DNA of 54,182 nucleotides from Nocardia testacea NBRC 100365 (lineage in GTDB: Bacteria > Actinomycetota > Actinomycetes > Mycobacteriales > Mycobacteriaceae): NCBI RefSeq assembly GCF_000308775.1, contig NZ_BAGJ01000042.1, positions 1 to 54,182 on the forward strand, in the 5' to 3' direction. Made by a program: the position numbers and the translations under genes. The notes beneath the pieces were generated by a model. The model saw only the letters and a list, made by a program, of their open reading frames with translations. It searched no databases and had not been told where the DNA came from. Below are positions 45,556 to 54,160 of this stretch, piece after piece (within the stretch, counting starts at the first letter, position 1; every line of letters starts with the position of its first letter).

Positions 45556-46359
45556 ATGACCAAGACCGCGCTGGTGACCGGAGCGTCCTCGGGGATCGGC
45601 CGGGCGACTGCCGCACTACTGGTACGGCGGGGGTACCGGGTGATCGGGACCAGCCGGAATCCGGAGACGATCGCGGACTCGGCACGGGTGGCGGGGGTGG
45701 AATATCGCGCGCTCGATCTGACCGATCAGGCGGGGATCGAGGGGTTCGGCGCCGACCTCGGACCGGTGGATGTGCTGGTCAACAATGCGGGGGAGAGTCA
45801 GTCGGGCCCGCTCGAGGAGCTGCCGATCGAGGCGATCGAACGGCTGTTCCAGTTGAACGTTTTCGGGGCCGTCCGGCTGGCGCAACTCGTGCTGCCGGGG
45901 ATGCGGGAGCGGGGGTACGGGCGGATCGTCATGGTGGGGTCGATGCTGGCCAGCTTCCCCCTGGCGTATCGGTCGTCGTATGTGGCGGCGAAGGCGGCGA
46001 TCAAAGGGTTCGCGGATGCGGCGCGGCTGGAGACGGCGCCGTTCGGGGTGTGGATAACCACCGTGGAGCCCGGCTCCATCGCGACCGGGATCGGGGAGCG
46101 GCGTACGAAATACATCGCCCGGGATTCGGTGTACGCGGGGGATTTCGACACGATGATCAGGCATCTGGATCGCAACGAGCGGGCCGGGATATCGCCGGAG
46201 CAGGTGGCCGAGACGATTCTGCGGGCGATCGAGGCGGACAAGCCGAAACCGCTGTATGCCCGGGGGAGCCGCGCGCCGATCGTCTTCCTGTTGCGGCGGT
46301 TGGCGCCCGCGCCGGTGATCGAGAAGTTCGTCGCGGGAATGCACGGGCTGAAGCGTTGA
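45556..46359 (+). CDS. SDR family oxidoreductase
   Basis: This 267-residue classical SDR has TGASSGIGRATA at residues 8-19, LVNNAG near residue 80, the catalytic serine in VGSMLAS and the YVAAK tyrosine-lysine pair near residue 155. The C-terminal extension after PGSIATGIG resembles the sterol/short-chain alcohol dehydrogenase-like SDRs. Substrate is unknown. It overlaps the DUF72 gene by four bases (TTGA). Confidence 0.9.
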   Translation: MTKTALVTGASSGIGRATAALLVRRGYRVIGTSRNPETIADSARVAGVEYRALDLTDQAGIEGFGADLGPVDVLVNNAGESQSGPLEELPIEAIERLFQLNVFGAVRLAQLVLPGMRERGYGRIVMVGSMLASFPLAYRSSYVAAKAAIKGFADAARLETAPFGVWITTVEPGSIATGIGERRTKYIARDSVYAGDFDTMIRHLDRNERAGISPEQVAETILRAIEADKPKPLYARGSRAPIVFLLRRLAPAPVIEKFVAGMHGLKR

Positions 46360-47183
46360 AGCTCCACGTCGGCTGTGCCATGTGGACGCATACGGCGTGG
46401 CCGGTCCGCGGTGACAAACTGCGCGGGTACGCGCAGTGGTGCAACGCGGTGGAGGGGAATACGACGTTCTACGCGGTCCCGGCGCGGCGGACCGTGGCGA
46501 ACTGGGCGAACCAGACCGATCCCGATTTCCGGTTCGTGATCAAACTGCCGAAAACCCTCACCCATGAGCGCCGGCTGTCCGGGGTGGACGCCGAACTGCG
46601 GCAGTTCCTGGACACAATGGAACCGCTCGGGACCCGGATGCATGCCCTGTGGGTGCAGCTGCCGTCCTCGTTCGGGCCCGCGGACCTGGGTGCGCTGGCG
46701 AGGTTCTTCCGTGGGCTGCCCGCGGAGCTGCCGCTCGCGGTGGAGGTGCGGCATCCGGAGTTCTTCACCGACGAGAGTGCCGCCGGGCAGCTGGAACGGG
46801 TCCTGGGGCGGGTCGGCGCCGAATGGGTGCCATTCGACACCACCGTGCTGTTCGCCGCGCCCGCCGCGAGTCCGGCCGAATTCGAGGCCCGATCCAAAAA
46901 ACCCCGGCTGCCGCGCCGGATGAAGGCGCTGACGGACGCGCCGATCGTCCGGTACCACGGCCGCGACGATCACGCGGTCACGGTCGCGGGGTGGCGGCCC
47001 TGGGTCGAGCGGACCGCGGAATGGCTGCGCGAGGGACGGTCGCCGACGGTCTTCCTGCACACGCCGGACAATGCGTCGTCCCGGGATCTCGCGCGCCGGT
47101 TCCACGATGAGGTCCGCGCCCTGGTGCCCGAACTGGAACTCTTGCCGGACCCGGCGGACGCCGAACCCATGACGCTGTTCTGA
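46356..47183 (+). CDS. DUF72 family protein
   Basis: This 275-residue TIM-barrel-like protein matches DUF72 (YecE): LHVGCAMWTHTAWPVRG, then AVEGNTTFYAVPA, FRFVIKLPKTLTHERRL and the late VRYHGRD and FLHTPDNASSRDLARRF. The function of DUF72 is not established. The start is TTG 46356, inside the SDR stop; the longer frame running through the SDR gene is a shadow. Coupled translation with the SDR is likely. Confidence 0.85.
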   Translation: MKLHVGCAMWTHTAWPVRGDKLRGYAQWCNAVEGNTTFYAVPARRTVANWANQTDPDFRFVIKLPKTLTHERRLSGVDAELRQFLDTMEPLGTRMHALWVQLPSSFGPADLGALARFFRGLPAELPLAVEVRHPEFFTDESAAGQLERVLGRVGAEWVPFDTTVLFAAPAASPAEFEARSKKPRLPRRMKALTDAPIVRYHGRDDHAVTVAGWRPWVERTAEWLREGRSPTVFLHTPDNASSRDLARRFHDEVRALVPELELLPDPADAEPMTLF

Positions 47184-47379
47184 GGAGCCGGGGACCCGGG
47201 AGCGCTCAGCAGTCGTCGTCGAGGGTAGGCACGACCAGCGGCGCGGAATTGTTTCGCATATCTCCATCGGCTGGAATTCGTTCGCGCCGGTATTCATCTA
47301 TGGTCGAGTGCGAATCCGGTCGATGCCGGGTGTTTCGCAAACCCGCTGGGGCGGAACGGTTCCGGGTGGAGGTACCGGC

Positions 47380-47799
47380 GTGGCGATCATAGACAATCCG
47401 ATAGTGGGGTTCGCGGCGAGCCTCGCGCTCCCCGCTGCGGGCGCCTTCTTCAAGAATCCGGTCTACGGCACTCTCGGAGGACTGGTCGGCGGTGCTCTCT
47501 ACGGCCTGCAGAACGATCACACCGGCTGGAATCTCGTCTCCGACATCGCTCTCGGCGCGGCCGGTGGCGGTCTTGGCGGCCGGATCGGGAGAAAAGGCAC
47601 CGAGGTGTGGCTTCTGGACGGAAGGCCCGGAAGGACTGTCGGAGAGGCGCTGAGCACATTCACCCGCACCGATCGAGCGCTGGTAACCGGCAATTCGATG
47701 GGTGCGGCCGCCGCTTTCTCCGCGCCCCCGCTGCTGATCAAGGATGTGCTGACCACCGGGGTACTTCCCACCGTCGGCATCGGGCGAGGTGATACCTGA
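47380..47799 (+). CDS. Glycine-zipper-rich membrane-associated protein
   Basis: I do not recognise this 139-residue protein. It has glycine-spaced hydrophobic stretches, VGFAASLALPAAGAFF, GTLGGLVGGALYGL and ALGAAGGGLGGRIG, the pattern of glycine-zipper membrane insertion, with a more polar C-terminus. GTG 47380 follows GGTGGAGGT; a GTG at 47308 is the alternative. It converges with the large protein at 47886. Confidence 0.6.
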   Translation: MAIIDNPIVGFAASLALPAAGAFFKNPVYGTLGGLVGGALYGLQNDHTGWNLVSDIALGAAGGGLGGRIGRKGTEVWLLDGRPGRTVGEALSTFTRTDRALVTGNSMGAAAAFSAPPLLIKDVLTTGVLPTVGIGRGDT

Positions 47800-47885
47800 A
47801 TTACGCGGTAGGCGATGCACATCACGCCGATTCAGTGCGGCCGGGTGGCGATTTCGGTTGGCGCGTCGTCTGCGGTGCAGGTGTA

Positions 47886-49505
47886 TCAGCCGTTGACGAC
47901 TGCTCCTTCGCCGTCGGCCGGTTTCTGTGCGGACACACGGTCGGTGCCCCGGACGGTTCCCGGTGCCCGGTACCTCTGTGCCCGTGCGGGCACCGCGGTA
48001 CCGACCTGCCGGCGCTCGCCGGAGCCACTTCGCCGAGGCTGCCCATCTCTCACCGGTGGACCGGCCACGCCGGCATCGGAGCCAGGCCCATGCAGCCGAC
48101 CGAATCCGGTGAACGGTCCGAATAGCTCCGGAACCTCGCCGATTCCATCGGAAAGCGGCTGTAGGCGGCCATCGATGATCACTTCGTACGAGCGCTTGTC
48201 TGCGGTACCGAACACGACTACCACCGCACTGCCCCGAGCCCATACCGCGAGGTCGCCGGTCCGGACCGAGTCGGTCTCACGCTGGATACCGGCCGAGACG
48301 GCGTTCGGCGAGCCGGTGGAGGCGGGCCGGGTATCGGTGGCCGGCCTTCGACCGAACGCCGTGTCGAGTATCTCCGCGACGACCGGCGAGACGTACTGGG
48401 TCCGGCCGTCGGGCAATACGTACACCATCGAGGCATCCTCCGTCGGCGATGCCTGCTGCCGGCCCATCGGGCCGGCTTCGCTGAGTTTTCCCCGGAACGC
48501 GGCCCGGGCCTGATCGGATGCCGGTGGTGCGCCGGTCCGAGATGACCAGGGGGTCGAGTTACCGCCTGCGGACGGCATGGACGGTACGACCGACCGGCCA
48601 CCAGTGGACGCTTCCGGCGCGGCAGACGCCGTTTCGCCTACTACTGTCGACGGATCACGGTCCGCTCGTCCTGTCGTACCGGCAAGCGTGCCCAGCAGAG
48701 AGTCCCGTGGCGCAGGACCCGGCTCCTGTGCGCGCGATCGGCGTATATCCGTCGTGGCGTGCGGAACGGACTCGGCCGAGGGTGCGGCGACCGAGTCGGT
48801 GGGGTGAGATGCGGCCGTGCCGCGATGCTCACGAGCCACCGGTGCCTCGCCCGCACCGGAACCGTTCGCCGGGCCCCGCGACCGGTCGTGGGCCGTGGCT
48901 CCCGGCGCAAGTGCATGTGCGGGCGCCGGATCCGGGGCGAACAGCATCGGTATCGCCGGCGCAGATTCCGGCGACGGTGTCATCTCGACGAGGCGACGGA
49001 CGAGTTCGCCCGATATGCGAGCCTGCTCCTGATGCGCTCGTGTCGTATCCACCACTGCCCGGTCGGCACGGTCGAGCCCGGCGGGCGCGTAGTCGAGGAT
49101 GTGGTCGCCTTTGCTCTTACCGACCGGGATCGTCCCCGCGTCTGCGTTGATCCGCTGGATCGCGGCTTCGACCCGTTCGCGCCCGGCACGTGTCGCCGCC
49201 AGGGACCGGCGGACCAGATCGGCCATCCGCCTGTCCATTTCCTGCAGATCCTGGAATCGTCGCTCGAGCTGCGCCGCCACCGCCTCATAGTTTCGGATCC
49301 GTGCGCTCGCGGTTCCCTCCACACCGCGAATTGCCGGTTTCAACGGCATGTCGGCCACCGAACCCGAACCGAAGGCATCCCAGTAGCCGCGAAGTGCCCG
49401 CGGCAGTCCCCGGTAGTAGCTCTCGATCAGGGGCGAAAACTTGAACTCGTCCGGGTAGCCGGGCGCGTTCTGATCCGGCATGAGGAGTTCTGGCATCTCG
49501 ACCAT
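47886..49505 (-). CDS. Large unrecognised protein with helical N-terminus and globular C-terminus
   Basis: This 539-residue protein has three parts: a coiled-coil-like helical region (about residues 60-175, with ERRFQDLQEMDRRMADLVRR and VEAAIQRINADAG), a Pro/Ala/Ser-rich linker (about 175-340), and a globular segment (VYVLPDGRTQYVSPVVAEIL; TGDLAVWARGSAVVVVFG; YEVIIDGRLQPL). No signal peptide is seen. The layout recalls ESX-associated or DUF4226-like proteins, but I cannot confirm a family. ATGs at 49517, 49505 and 49496 compete; 49505 has GAGGG near it. Confidence 0.65.
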   Translation of the reverse strand: MVEMPELLMPDQNAPGYPDEFKFSPLIESYYRGLPRALRGYWDAFGSGSVADMPLKPAIRGVEGTASARIRNYEAVAAQLERRFQDLQEMDRRMADLVRRSLAATRAGRERVEAAIQRINADAGTIPVGKSKGDHILDYAPAGLDRADRAVVDTTRAHQEQARISGELVRRLVEMTPSPESAPAIPMLFAPDPAPAHALAPGATAHDRSRGPANGSGAGEAPVAREHRGTAASHPTDSVAAPSAESVPHATTDIRRSRAQEPGPAPRDSLLGTLAGTTGRADRDPSTVVGETASAAPEASTGGRSVVPSMPSAGGNSTPWSSRTGAPPASDQARAAFRGKLSEAGPMGRQQASPTEDASMVYVLPDGRTQYVSPVVAEILDTAFGRRPATDTRPASTGSPNAVSAGIQRETDSVRTGDLAVWARGSAVVVVFGTADKRSYEVIIDGRLQPLSDGIGEVPELFGPFTGFGRLHGPGSDAGVAGPPVRDGQPRRSGSGERRQVGTAVPARAQRYRAPGTVRGTDRVSAQKPADGEGAVVNG

Positions 49506-49939
49506 AACCCTCGGCATCCTAATCCGGTCCAGGTACCGGAACCGGTCCGAGCCGCGCAGTAGCTCCGCGCGCCAACCGAATCGGCTACTGCTGCACGGCC
49601 TTGCTCGAGAGCCGCAACCAGAGGCGCGCGTGGTCGCTGTCGCGTCTGGCTTGGTTGCGGCCCAACCGAGGGCGCCGTGCGGTAGCGCCGCCGGGTTGCC
49701 GCGGTCTCCCAGTAGATCTGGTTGCCTCCAGCAGGTGGCCGGGGGTTCGGCCCTCGTCGTCGAGGGTTTGCGCGACTGCGGCATGGGCCGGTCGGTCTTG
49801 GATCGGAAGTCTGCCGACGGGCACTTCGGTTCGGTTCAGCGGCGAACGCCGCCGAGCGGCGATGTCCGGCGGCGTCCAGGACCCGGTGCGACGTACCCAG
49901 CAGGTGGCCGGAGGATCGGCTTTCGGGCACGGATCGGGG
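49506..49939. other. Gap with possible decayed coding sequence
   Basis: I support no gene in these 434 bases. A minus-strand frame reads EVPVGRLPIQDRPAHAAVAQ, then TLDDEGRTPGHLLEA, which looks protein-like, and CAGCAGGTGGCCGG recurs at 49730 and 49898. It could be the remnant of a larger gene, but no start, stop and ribosome site agree. Confidence 0.35.
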
Positions 49940-50548
49940 TCACCGGGCCGCGGACGCGACGACGGCGTGGGCGAGATCGGCGAGAGCGCTGGTGATCTGC
50001 TCGGAATCGATGCCTCGTTCGCGCTGATGCCGATAGACCTCCACGGCCACCGGGGCGAGGAGCACGTCGACGAGCGGATCGGGTCGTACCACCCCCGCCG
50101 CCACCAGTAGCGCCCGGATATGGGCCGACCAGAACCCGTAGGCGCCGGTGGTGAACCGTGCGCCGCCGGCCTCCGCGCCCAGTACGAGATCGGCGTGCGC
50201 ATCGAGCAGTCGGATCATGGCCGCGTAGAAAGCCGCCAGCCGCTCCGCCGGGGGCGCACCGGGCCCCAGGGGTGGTGCTCCACCGAGCAACTGCTCCTGG
50301 AGTTCTCGTTCGTGCTCGTCCAGCAATGCCGTGGCGATGGCGCCGATATCGGGATAGCGCCGATACAGCGTGCCCCTCCCCACGCCCGCCGCCTTCGCGA
50401 TGTCGTCCATGGTCACCGCGCGTGGATCGCGGAGGGTGAACAGTTCGGCCGCCGCGGCGAGGATTTTCGCCCGATTGCGTGCTGCGTCCGCTCGTTCGCC
50501 GCCGCCGGCGGGTGCCGGTGCCGTGAGCAGGTCGACGCGGATATCCAT
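49940..50548 (-). CDS. TetR/AcrR family regulator
   Basis: This 202-residue repressor has its DNA-binding domain at about residues 22-70 (RAKILAAAAELFTLRDPRAV; MDDIAKAAGVGRGTLYRRYP) and a helical ligand domain. It is divergent from an azoreductase-SMR operon, and the gap contains two near-identical 21-base palindromes that it very probably binds. It likely senses a quinone, dye or cationic compound and controls itself and the operon. Confidence 0.92.
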   Translation of the reverse strand: MDIRVDLLTAPAPAGGGERADAARNRAKILAAAAELFTLRDPRAVTMDDIAKAAGVGRGTLYRRYPDIGAIATALLDEHERELQEQLLGGAPPLGPGAPPAERLAAFYAAMIRLLDAHADLVLGAEAGGARFTTGAYGFWSAHIRALLVAAGVVRPDPLVDVLLAPVAVEVYRHQRERGIDSEQITSALADLAHAVVASAAR

Positions 50549-50567
50549 GCCAGCACCCTAACGCAAT

Positions 50568-50588
50568 AAGTGGACATTGTGTCCAGTT
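50568..50588. promoter_or_regulatory. TetR operator site 1
   Basis: AAGTGGAC-ATTGT-GTCCAGTT is an inverted repeat with one mismatch. It covers the candidate -35 (TGGACA, 50571-50576) of azoR; the -10 is TACGAT (50594-50599), 17 bases on. Confidence 0.75.
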
Positions 50589-50604
50589 GGTTCTACGATC
50601 CACC

Positions 50605-50625
50605 AAGTGGACGCGGTGTCCACTT
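50605..50625. promoter_or_regulatory. TetR operator site 2
   Basis: AAGTGGAC-GCGGT-GTCCACTT is a perfect inverted repeat with the same arms as site 1, centred 37 bases from it. It sits at the expected azoR transcription start, so binding would block initiation. Confidence 0.8.
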
Positions 50626-50641
50626 ATCTGGAGGTTTCATC

Positions 50642-51289
50642 ATGGCCACTCTTCTGCACCTGGACGCAAGCGCGCGCAGCCGTTCGATCAGCCGGGAGGT
50701 GAGTGCGGCGTTCGCCGACTCCTGGCGTCTCGAACACCCCGGCGCGGGCTATGTGTACCGGGATCTGGCGGCCGACCCGGTGCCGTTCATCGATGCCGGC
50801 TGGACCGAGATCTGCGACGCCGTTCTCGCCGCGGGCGCCACCGACCTCGATCGGCTCGCCACGCTGGTGCGTACGCCTGCCCAGGCCGCGGCGTGGCGGA
50901 TCGTCGAACCGCTGCTGACCGAACTGCTCGCCGCCGATACCGTGCTGATCGGCACCCCCATGTACAACTACTCCATTCCGGCGTCACTCAAGGCGTGGCT
51001 CGATCAGGTGACCTTTCCGCGGATGTCGCTGGCACCACGCCGGTTCGTGGTGGCCACCGCGCGCGGTGGCGCCTACTCGCCCGGTACGCCCAAGGCCGCG
51101 CTCGACTATCAGGAGAGTTATCTCCGCGACTTCTTCGCGGGCCATTTCGCCGTCACCGATACGGTTTTCATCAATGCCGAGCTGGCCAACTCGCGGCAGG
51201 ATCCGGCGCTGTCGCGGTTGCGCGGTGAGCACGATGCGTCGTACGCGCGCGCCGTCGACACCGCTCGTGGGCTCGGTAAGGAATACTGA
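50642..51289 (+). CDS. FMN-dependent NADH azoreductase
   Basis: This 215-residue flavodoxin-fold protein resembles AzoR: LLHLDASARSRSISREVS for FMN phosphate binding, then GTPMYNYSIPASLKAWLDQV near residue 103 and VVATARGGAYSPGT near residue 135. AzoR enzymes reduce quinones and azo compounds and protect against thiol stress. The ATG follows CTGGAGG. One base separates its stop from the SMR gene. Two TetR operators lie in its promoter. Confidence 0.92.
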   Translation: MATLLHLDASARSRSISREVSAAFADSWRLEHPGAGYVYRDLAADPVPFIDAGWTEICDAVLAAGATDLDRLATLVRTPAQAAAWRIVEPLLTELLAADTVLIGTPMYNYSIPASLKAWLDQVTFPRMSLAPRRFVVATARGGAYSPGTPKAALDYQESYLRDFFAGHFAVTDTVFINAELANSRQDPALSRLRGEHDASYARAVDTARGLGKEY

Positions 51290-51290
51290 G

Positions 51291-51611
51291 ATGGGCTGGC
51301 TGGTGCTCACGCTCGCGGGGGTGGTCGAGATCGCCTGGTCGCAGAGCATCAAACCGACACAGAACTTCACCCGGCCGCTGCCCACACTGCTGTGCTTCGT
51401 GCTCGCCGCTGTCGCTGTGTACCTGCTCTCGTATGCGATGCGCACCCTGCCCGTCGGCACCGCCTACGCCGTGTTCACCGGTATCGGCGCACTCGGTGCC
51501 ATCGCTCTCGGCGTGATCGTGCACAAGGATCCGCTGAGTGTGGGCCGGGTGCTGGCACTGTCGATGATCGTCGGCGGTATCGTGCTCGCCCGGCTCGCCG
51601 ACCCGCACTGA
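51291..51611 (+). CDS. SMR family small multidrug/guanidinium exporter
   Basis: This 106-residue four-helix protein belongs to the small multidrug resistance family. The essential membrane glutamate is E13 in GVVEIAWSQSIKPT, and the GTAYAVFTGIGALG segment in helix three and MIVGGIVLARL in helix four are typical. The WSQSIK sequence is nearer the SugE/Gdx guanidinium exporters than EmrE, though this is not certain. It is co-transcribed with azoR under TetR control. Confidence 0.9.
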   Translation: MGWLVLTLAGVVEIAWSQSIKPTQNFTRPLPTLLCFVLAAVAVYLLSYAMRTLPVGTAYAVFTGIGALGAIALGVIVHKDPLSVGRVLALSMIVGGIVLARLADPH

Positions 51612-51819
51612 TCGGCCGGGCCTGGACCGTCCGGGCCGACCTCCTCGTCGTCCGGTCGGCCCTACGTTCCGGCGGGAGCGATCGGCCGTGGCCGAGCCGC
51701 GGTCGAAGTGAATACGAGTTCTGGGATATTTGCCGTATTCACGCCGGATTTTATCCACTTTTGTGAGCGGTGATTCACGCTCCGTGATAGAACTTCGGCA
51801 ATCTGAAAGGCGGATAGTT

Positions 51820-53775
51820 ATGAAGGCGACTGCCAAGCAGCGTGCCGCGCTCGGGACGATCTGCGACACGTTCGTACCCGGGGACGGTCTCACCTTGCCC
51901 TCGGCGACCGAAATCGGTGCCGTGGACACCGTATTCGAATTGCTGGGACGCAATCCCAGGGAGGCCGAGGGCAAGCAGCTGGCGACGCTGCTGGACGTCT
52001 GGGACTCCCCGGTGACCGGCCTGCTCACCGGGCGGGGCCCGCGGCGATTCTCGAAGCTGTCACAGGAGCAGCGCGAGCGGGCGCTGCTGCGGCTCGGTGA
52101 CTCCCGGATCGGCGCGGTGCGGGCGGTTTTCCAGGCGCTGAAACAGGCGTCACTGCTCGCCTACAACGTGACCCCGGGACCCACCGGGTTCCACCCCCTG
52201 TGGAAGGAGATCGGCTACCCGGGGCCGCCCGGACCGCTGCCGGCCGCGCCGCAGCCCGCGCTCGCGCCGCAGCGGATCACCGAACCCGGCACGCTCACCT
52301 GTGACGTGGTGATCGTGGGCTCGGGCGCGGGCGGTGGGACGGCGGCCGCGGTACTCGCCGAAGCGGGACTCGATGTGATCGTCGTCGAACGCGGCGGCTA
52401 CTACGACGACAAGGATTTCGGCGCGGGAGAACTCGCCGGCCTGCAGCAGCTGTACGCGCCGGGCCCGTCGGCGTCGGCCGAAGGACAGATCACACTGGTC
52501 GCGGGAACGTGTCTGGGCGGCGGGACCGTCGTCAACTGGAGCACCTCACTGCCCACACCGGACAGTGTGCGCGAGGAGTGGGCCGGGGTCGGCGCGAAGC
52601 AGTTCGGTGAGGCGGAATTCAGCGAATCGCTGGACGCGGTGGTGCGCCGACTGGGGGTGAACGAGCGCCGCTCGATCCTCTCGGCACGCGACGGGGTGCT
52701 GGAACGCGGGGCCGGGGCGCTGGGCTGGGCGGTGGATCCGTTGCCGCGCAATGTGACCGACGCCTGCGACGCCGGGGTGGAATGCGGGCGATGCGGCAAC
52801 GGCTGCCGGGTGGGGGCCAAACAGTCGGTCACCAAGACGTGGCTGGCCGATGCCGCCGCGCGGGGTGCGCGATTGATCGTGGACGCCGATGTGCGGCGCA
52901 TCCAGGTGCGCTCCGGCAAGGCCGAGTCGGTGTCGGCGCGCACCACGACCGGTGTGGAATTCGAGGTCCGGGCCCGGGCCGTGGTGGTCGCCGCCGGTGC
53001 GATCCAGACCCCGGCGCTGCTGAAGCGCTCGGGCCTGGCGAACAAGAACATCGGCCGGTATCTGCGGCTGCATCCGGCCGCGGCGGTGTTCGGGGTGTTC
53101 GACGAGGAGATCCGGCCCTGGGAAGGCGGATTGCAGACCCGTATCTGCCGCCGGCACGCGGACCTCGACGGCAACGGATACGGCGTCATCTACGAGACCG
53201 GGCCGCTGCATCCCGGTTTGTCGACCGGGTTCATGAGCTGGCGCGGGGCCGCGAACCATCGCACCAATATGCTGGACTTCGGGCGCTCGAACGCGATCGG
53301 CATCATCACCCGCGATCGTGATTCGGGGGTGGTGAAGGTCGACCGCGACGGACACCCCACCGTCGACTACCGCATCTCCGATTACGACGCGAGGCATCTG
53401 CACACCGGGATCGAGGGCGCGGCGAGCATTCTCGAAGCCGCCGGTGCCCGGCGTATCTTCTCCGGGCATCAGGCCGGGATCTCCTACGAACCCGGTGTCC
53501 GTGGGTCGCACGCGGAGTTCTCCGCCGCCGCCCGGGCCGCGGGCTACGGGCCCGGGCAGTGTGCGCTCGGCGCCCTGCACATCATGGGGTCGGCGCGGAT
53601 GGGCGGTTCGCCGGAGATCTCGGCGACCGACCCCGACGGCGCCACCTGGGATGTGAAGAACATCGTGGTCGCCGACGCGTCCTGCTTCCCGACGTCCTCC
53701 GGGGTCAACCCGATGGTGTCGATCGAGGCGATCGCCCATATGAACGCGCAACGGCTGGCCGCCCGGCTGACCTGA
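51820..53775 (+). CDS. GMC-type FAD oxidoreductase
   Basis: This 651-residue flavoprotein has a helical N-terminal domain of about 150 residues, then the FAD site VIVGSGAGGGTAAAVLAEAG near residue 165, the GTCLGGGTVVNW motif, a cysteine-rich AGVECGRCGNGCRVGAK near residue 320 and the C-terminal HIMGSARMGG and SSGVNPMVSIEAIAHMNAQR. The layout resembles long-chain alcohol oxidases and mycobacterial GMC proteins. The substrate is probably an alcohol or sterol-like lipid. ATG 51820 follows GAAAGGCGG. Confidence 0.9.
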   Translation: MKATAKQRAALGTICDTFVPGDGLTLPSATEIGAVDTVFELLGRNPREAEGKQLATLLDVWDSPVTGLLTGRGPRRFSKLSQEQRERALLRLGDSRIGAVRAVFQALKQASLLAYNVTPGPTGFHPLWKEIGYPGPPGPLPAAPQPALAPQRITEPGTLTCDVVIVGSGAGGGTAAAVLAEAGLDVIVVERGGYYDDKDFGAGELAGLQQLYAPGPSASAEGQITLVAGTCLGGGTVVNWSTSLPTPDSVREEWAGVGAKQFGEAEFSESLDAVVRRLGVNERRSILSARDGVLERGAGALGWAVDPLPRNVTDACDAGVECGRCGNGCRVGAKQSVTKTWLADAAARGARLIVDADVRRIQVRSGKAESVSARTTTGVEFEVRARAVVVAAGAIQTPALLKRSGLANKNIGRYLRLHPAAAVFGVFDEEIRPWEGGLQTRICRRHADLDGNGYGVIYETGPLHPGLSTGFMSWRGAANHRTNMLDFGRSNAIGIITRDRDSGVVKVDRDGHPTVDYRISDYDARHLHTGIEGAASILEAAGARRIFSGHQAGISYEPGVRGSHAEFSAAARAAGYGPGQCALGALHIMGSARMGGSPEISATDPDGATWDVKNIVVADASCFPTSSGVNPMVSIEAIAHMNAQRLAARLT

Positions 53776-53785
53776 GCGTCTCGGA

Positions 53786-54160
53786 TCAGCCGCCGCGCAG
53801 ACTGTTCGCGATGGTTCGCAGGAGGCCGAGATCGGCGGTGTCGCCGGTCTCGGCCGGGGCGCGGACCCGTAGGCGGCCGTCGTCGACGAGATCGCCGATG
53901 AGGACCTTGGTCAGCGCGAGCGGAACGTGCAGCTGCGCCGACACCTCCGCCACCGATTGCGCGACCCGGCACAGCCGGACGATATCGACGTATTCCGGTT
54001 CGGTCCGCCGTGGGGCCAGGCCCGGCGAGGCGTCGACCACCATGGTGTCCAGGGTGAGGTCGCTGCGCGAGGCGCGGCCGCGACCCCGGGTCACCGCGTA
54101 GAGGCGTACGACGGGACCGGCGTCCTCTTCGTCCCAGTCGTCTTCGTGCGGGCCGTTCAC
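53786..54160 (-). CDS. DUF742 conservon protein
   Basis: This 124-residue protein matches DUF742 (CvnC type): VVRLYAVTRGRGRASRSDLTLDTMV, EYVDIVRLCRVAQSVAEVSAQLHVPLALTKVLIGDL (in two parts) and LLRTIANSLRGG at the end, a winged-helix-like fold. Conservons join a sensor kinase, a roadblock protein, DUF742 and a small GTPase at the membrane. GTG 54160 overlaps the upstream stop (GTGA); the GTPase expected downstream is absent, since a GMC gene converges instead. Confidence 0.88.
   Translation of the reverse strand: MNGPHEDDWDEEDAGPVVRLYAVTRGRGRASRSDLTLDTMVVDASPGLAPRRTEPEYVDIVRLCRVAQSVAEVSAQLHVPLALTKVLIGDLVDDGRLRVRAPAETGDTADLGLLRTIANSLRGG

Noticed and set aside
45549..46355. Single 544-residue fusion reading through to DUF72
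   Set aside because: The first 269 codons are the out-of-frame shadow of the SDR gene; DUF72 starts at TTG 46356 in the SDR stop.
49585..50202. 205-residue minus-strand ORF overlapping the TetR gene
   Set aside because: It covers much of the TetR coding sequence in the wrong frame; only the part below 49940 looks faintly protein-like and is noted as a possible remnant.
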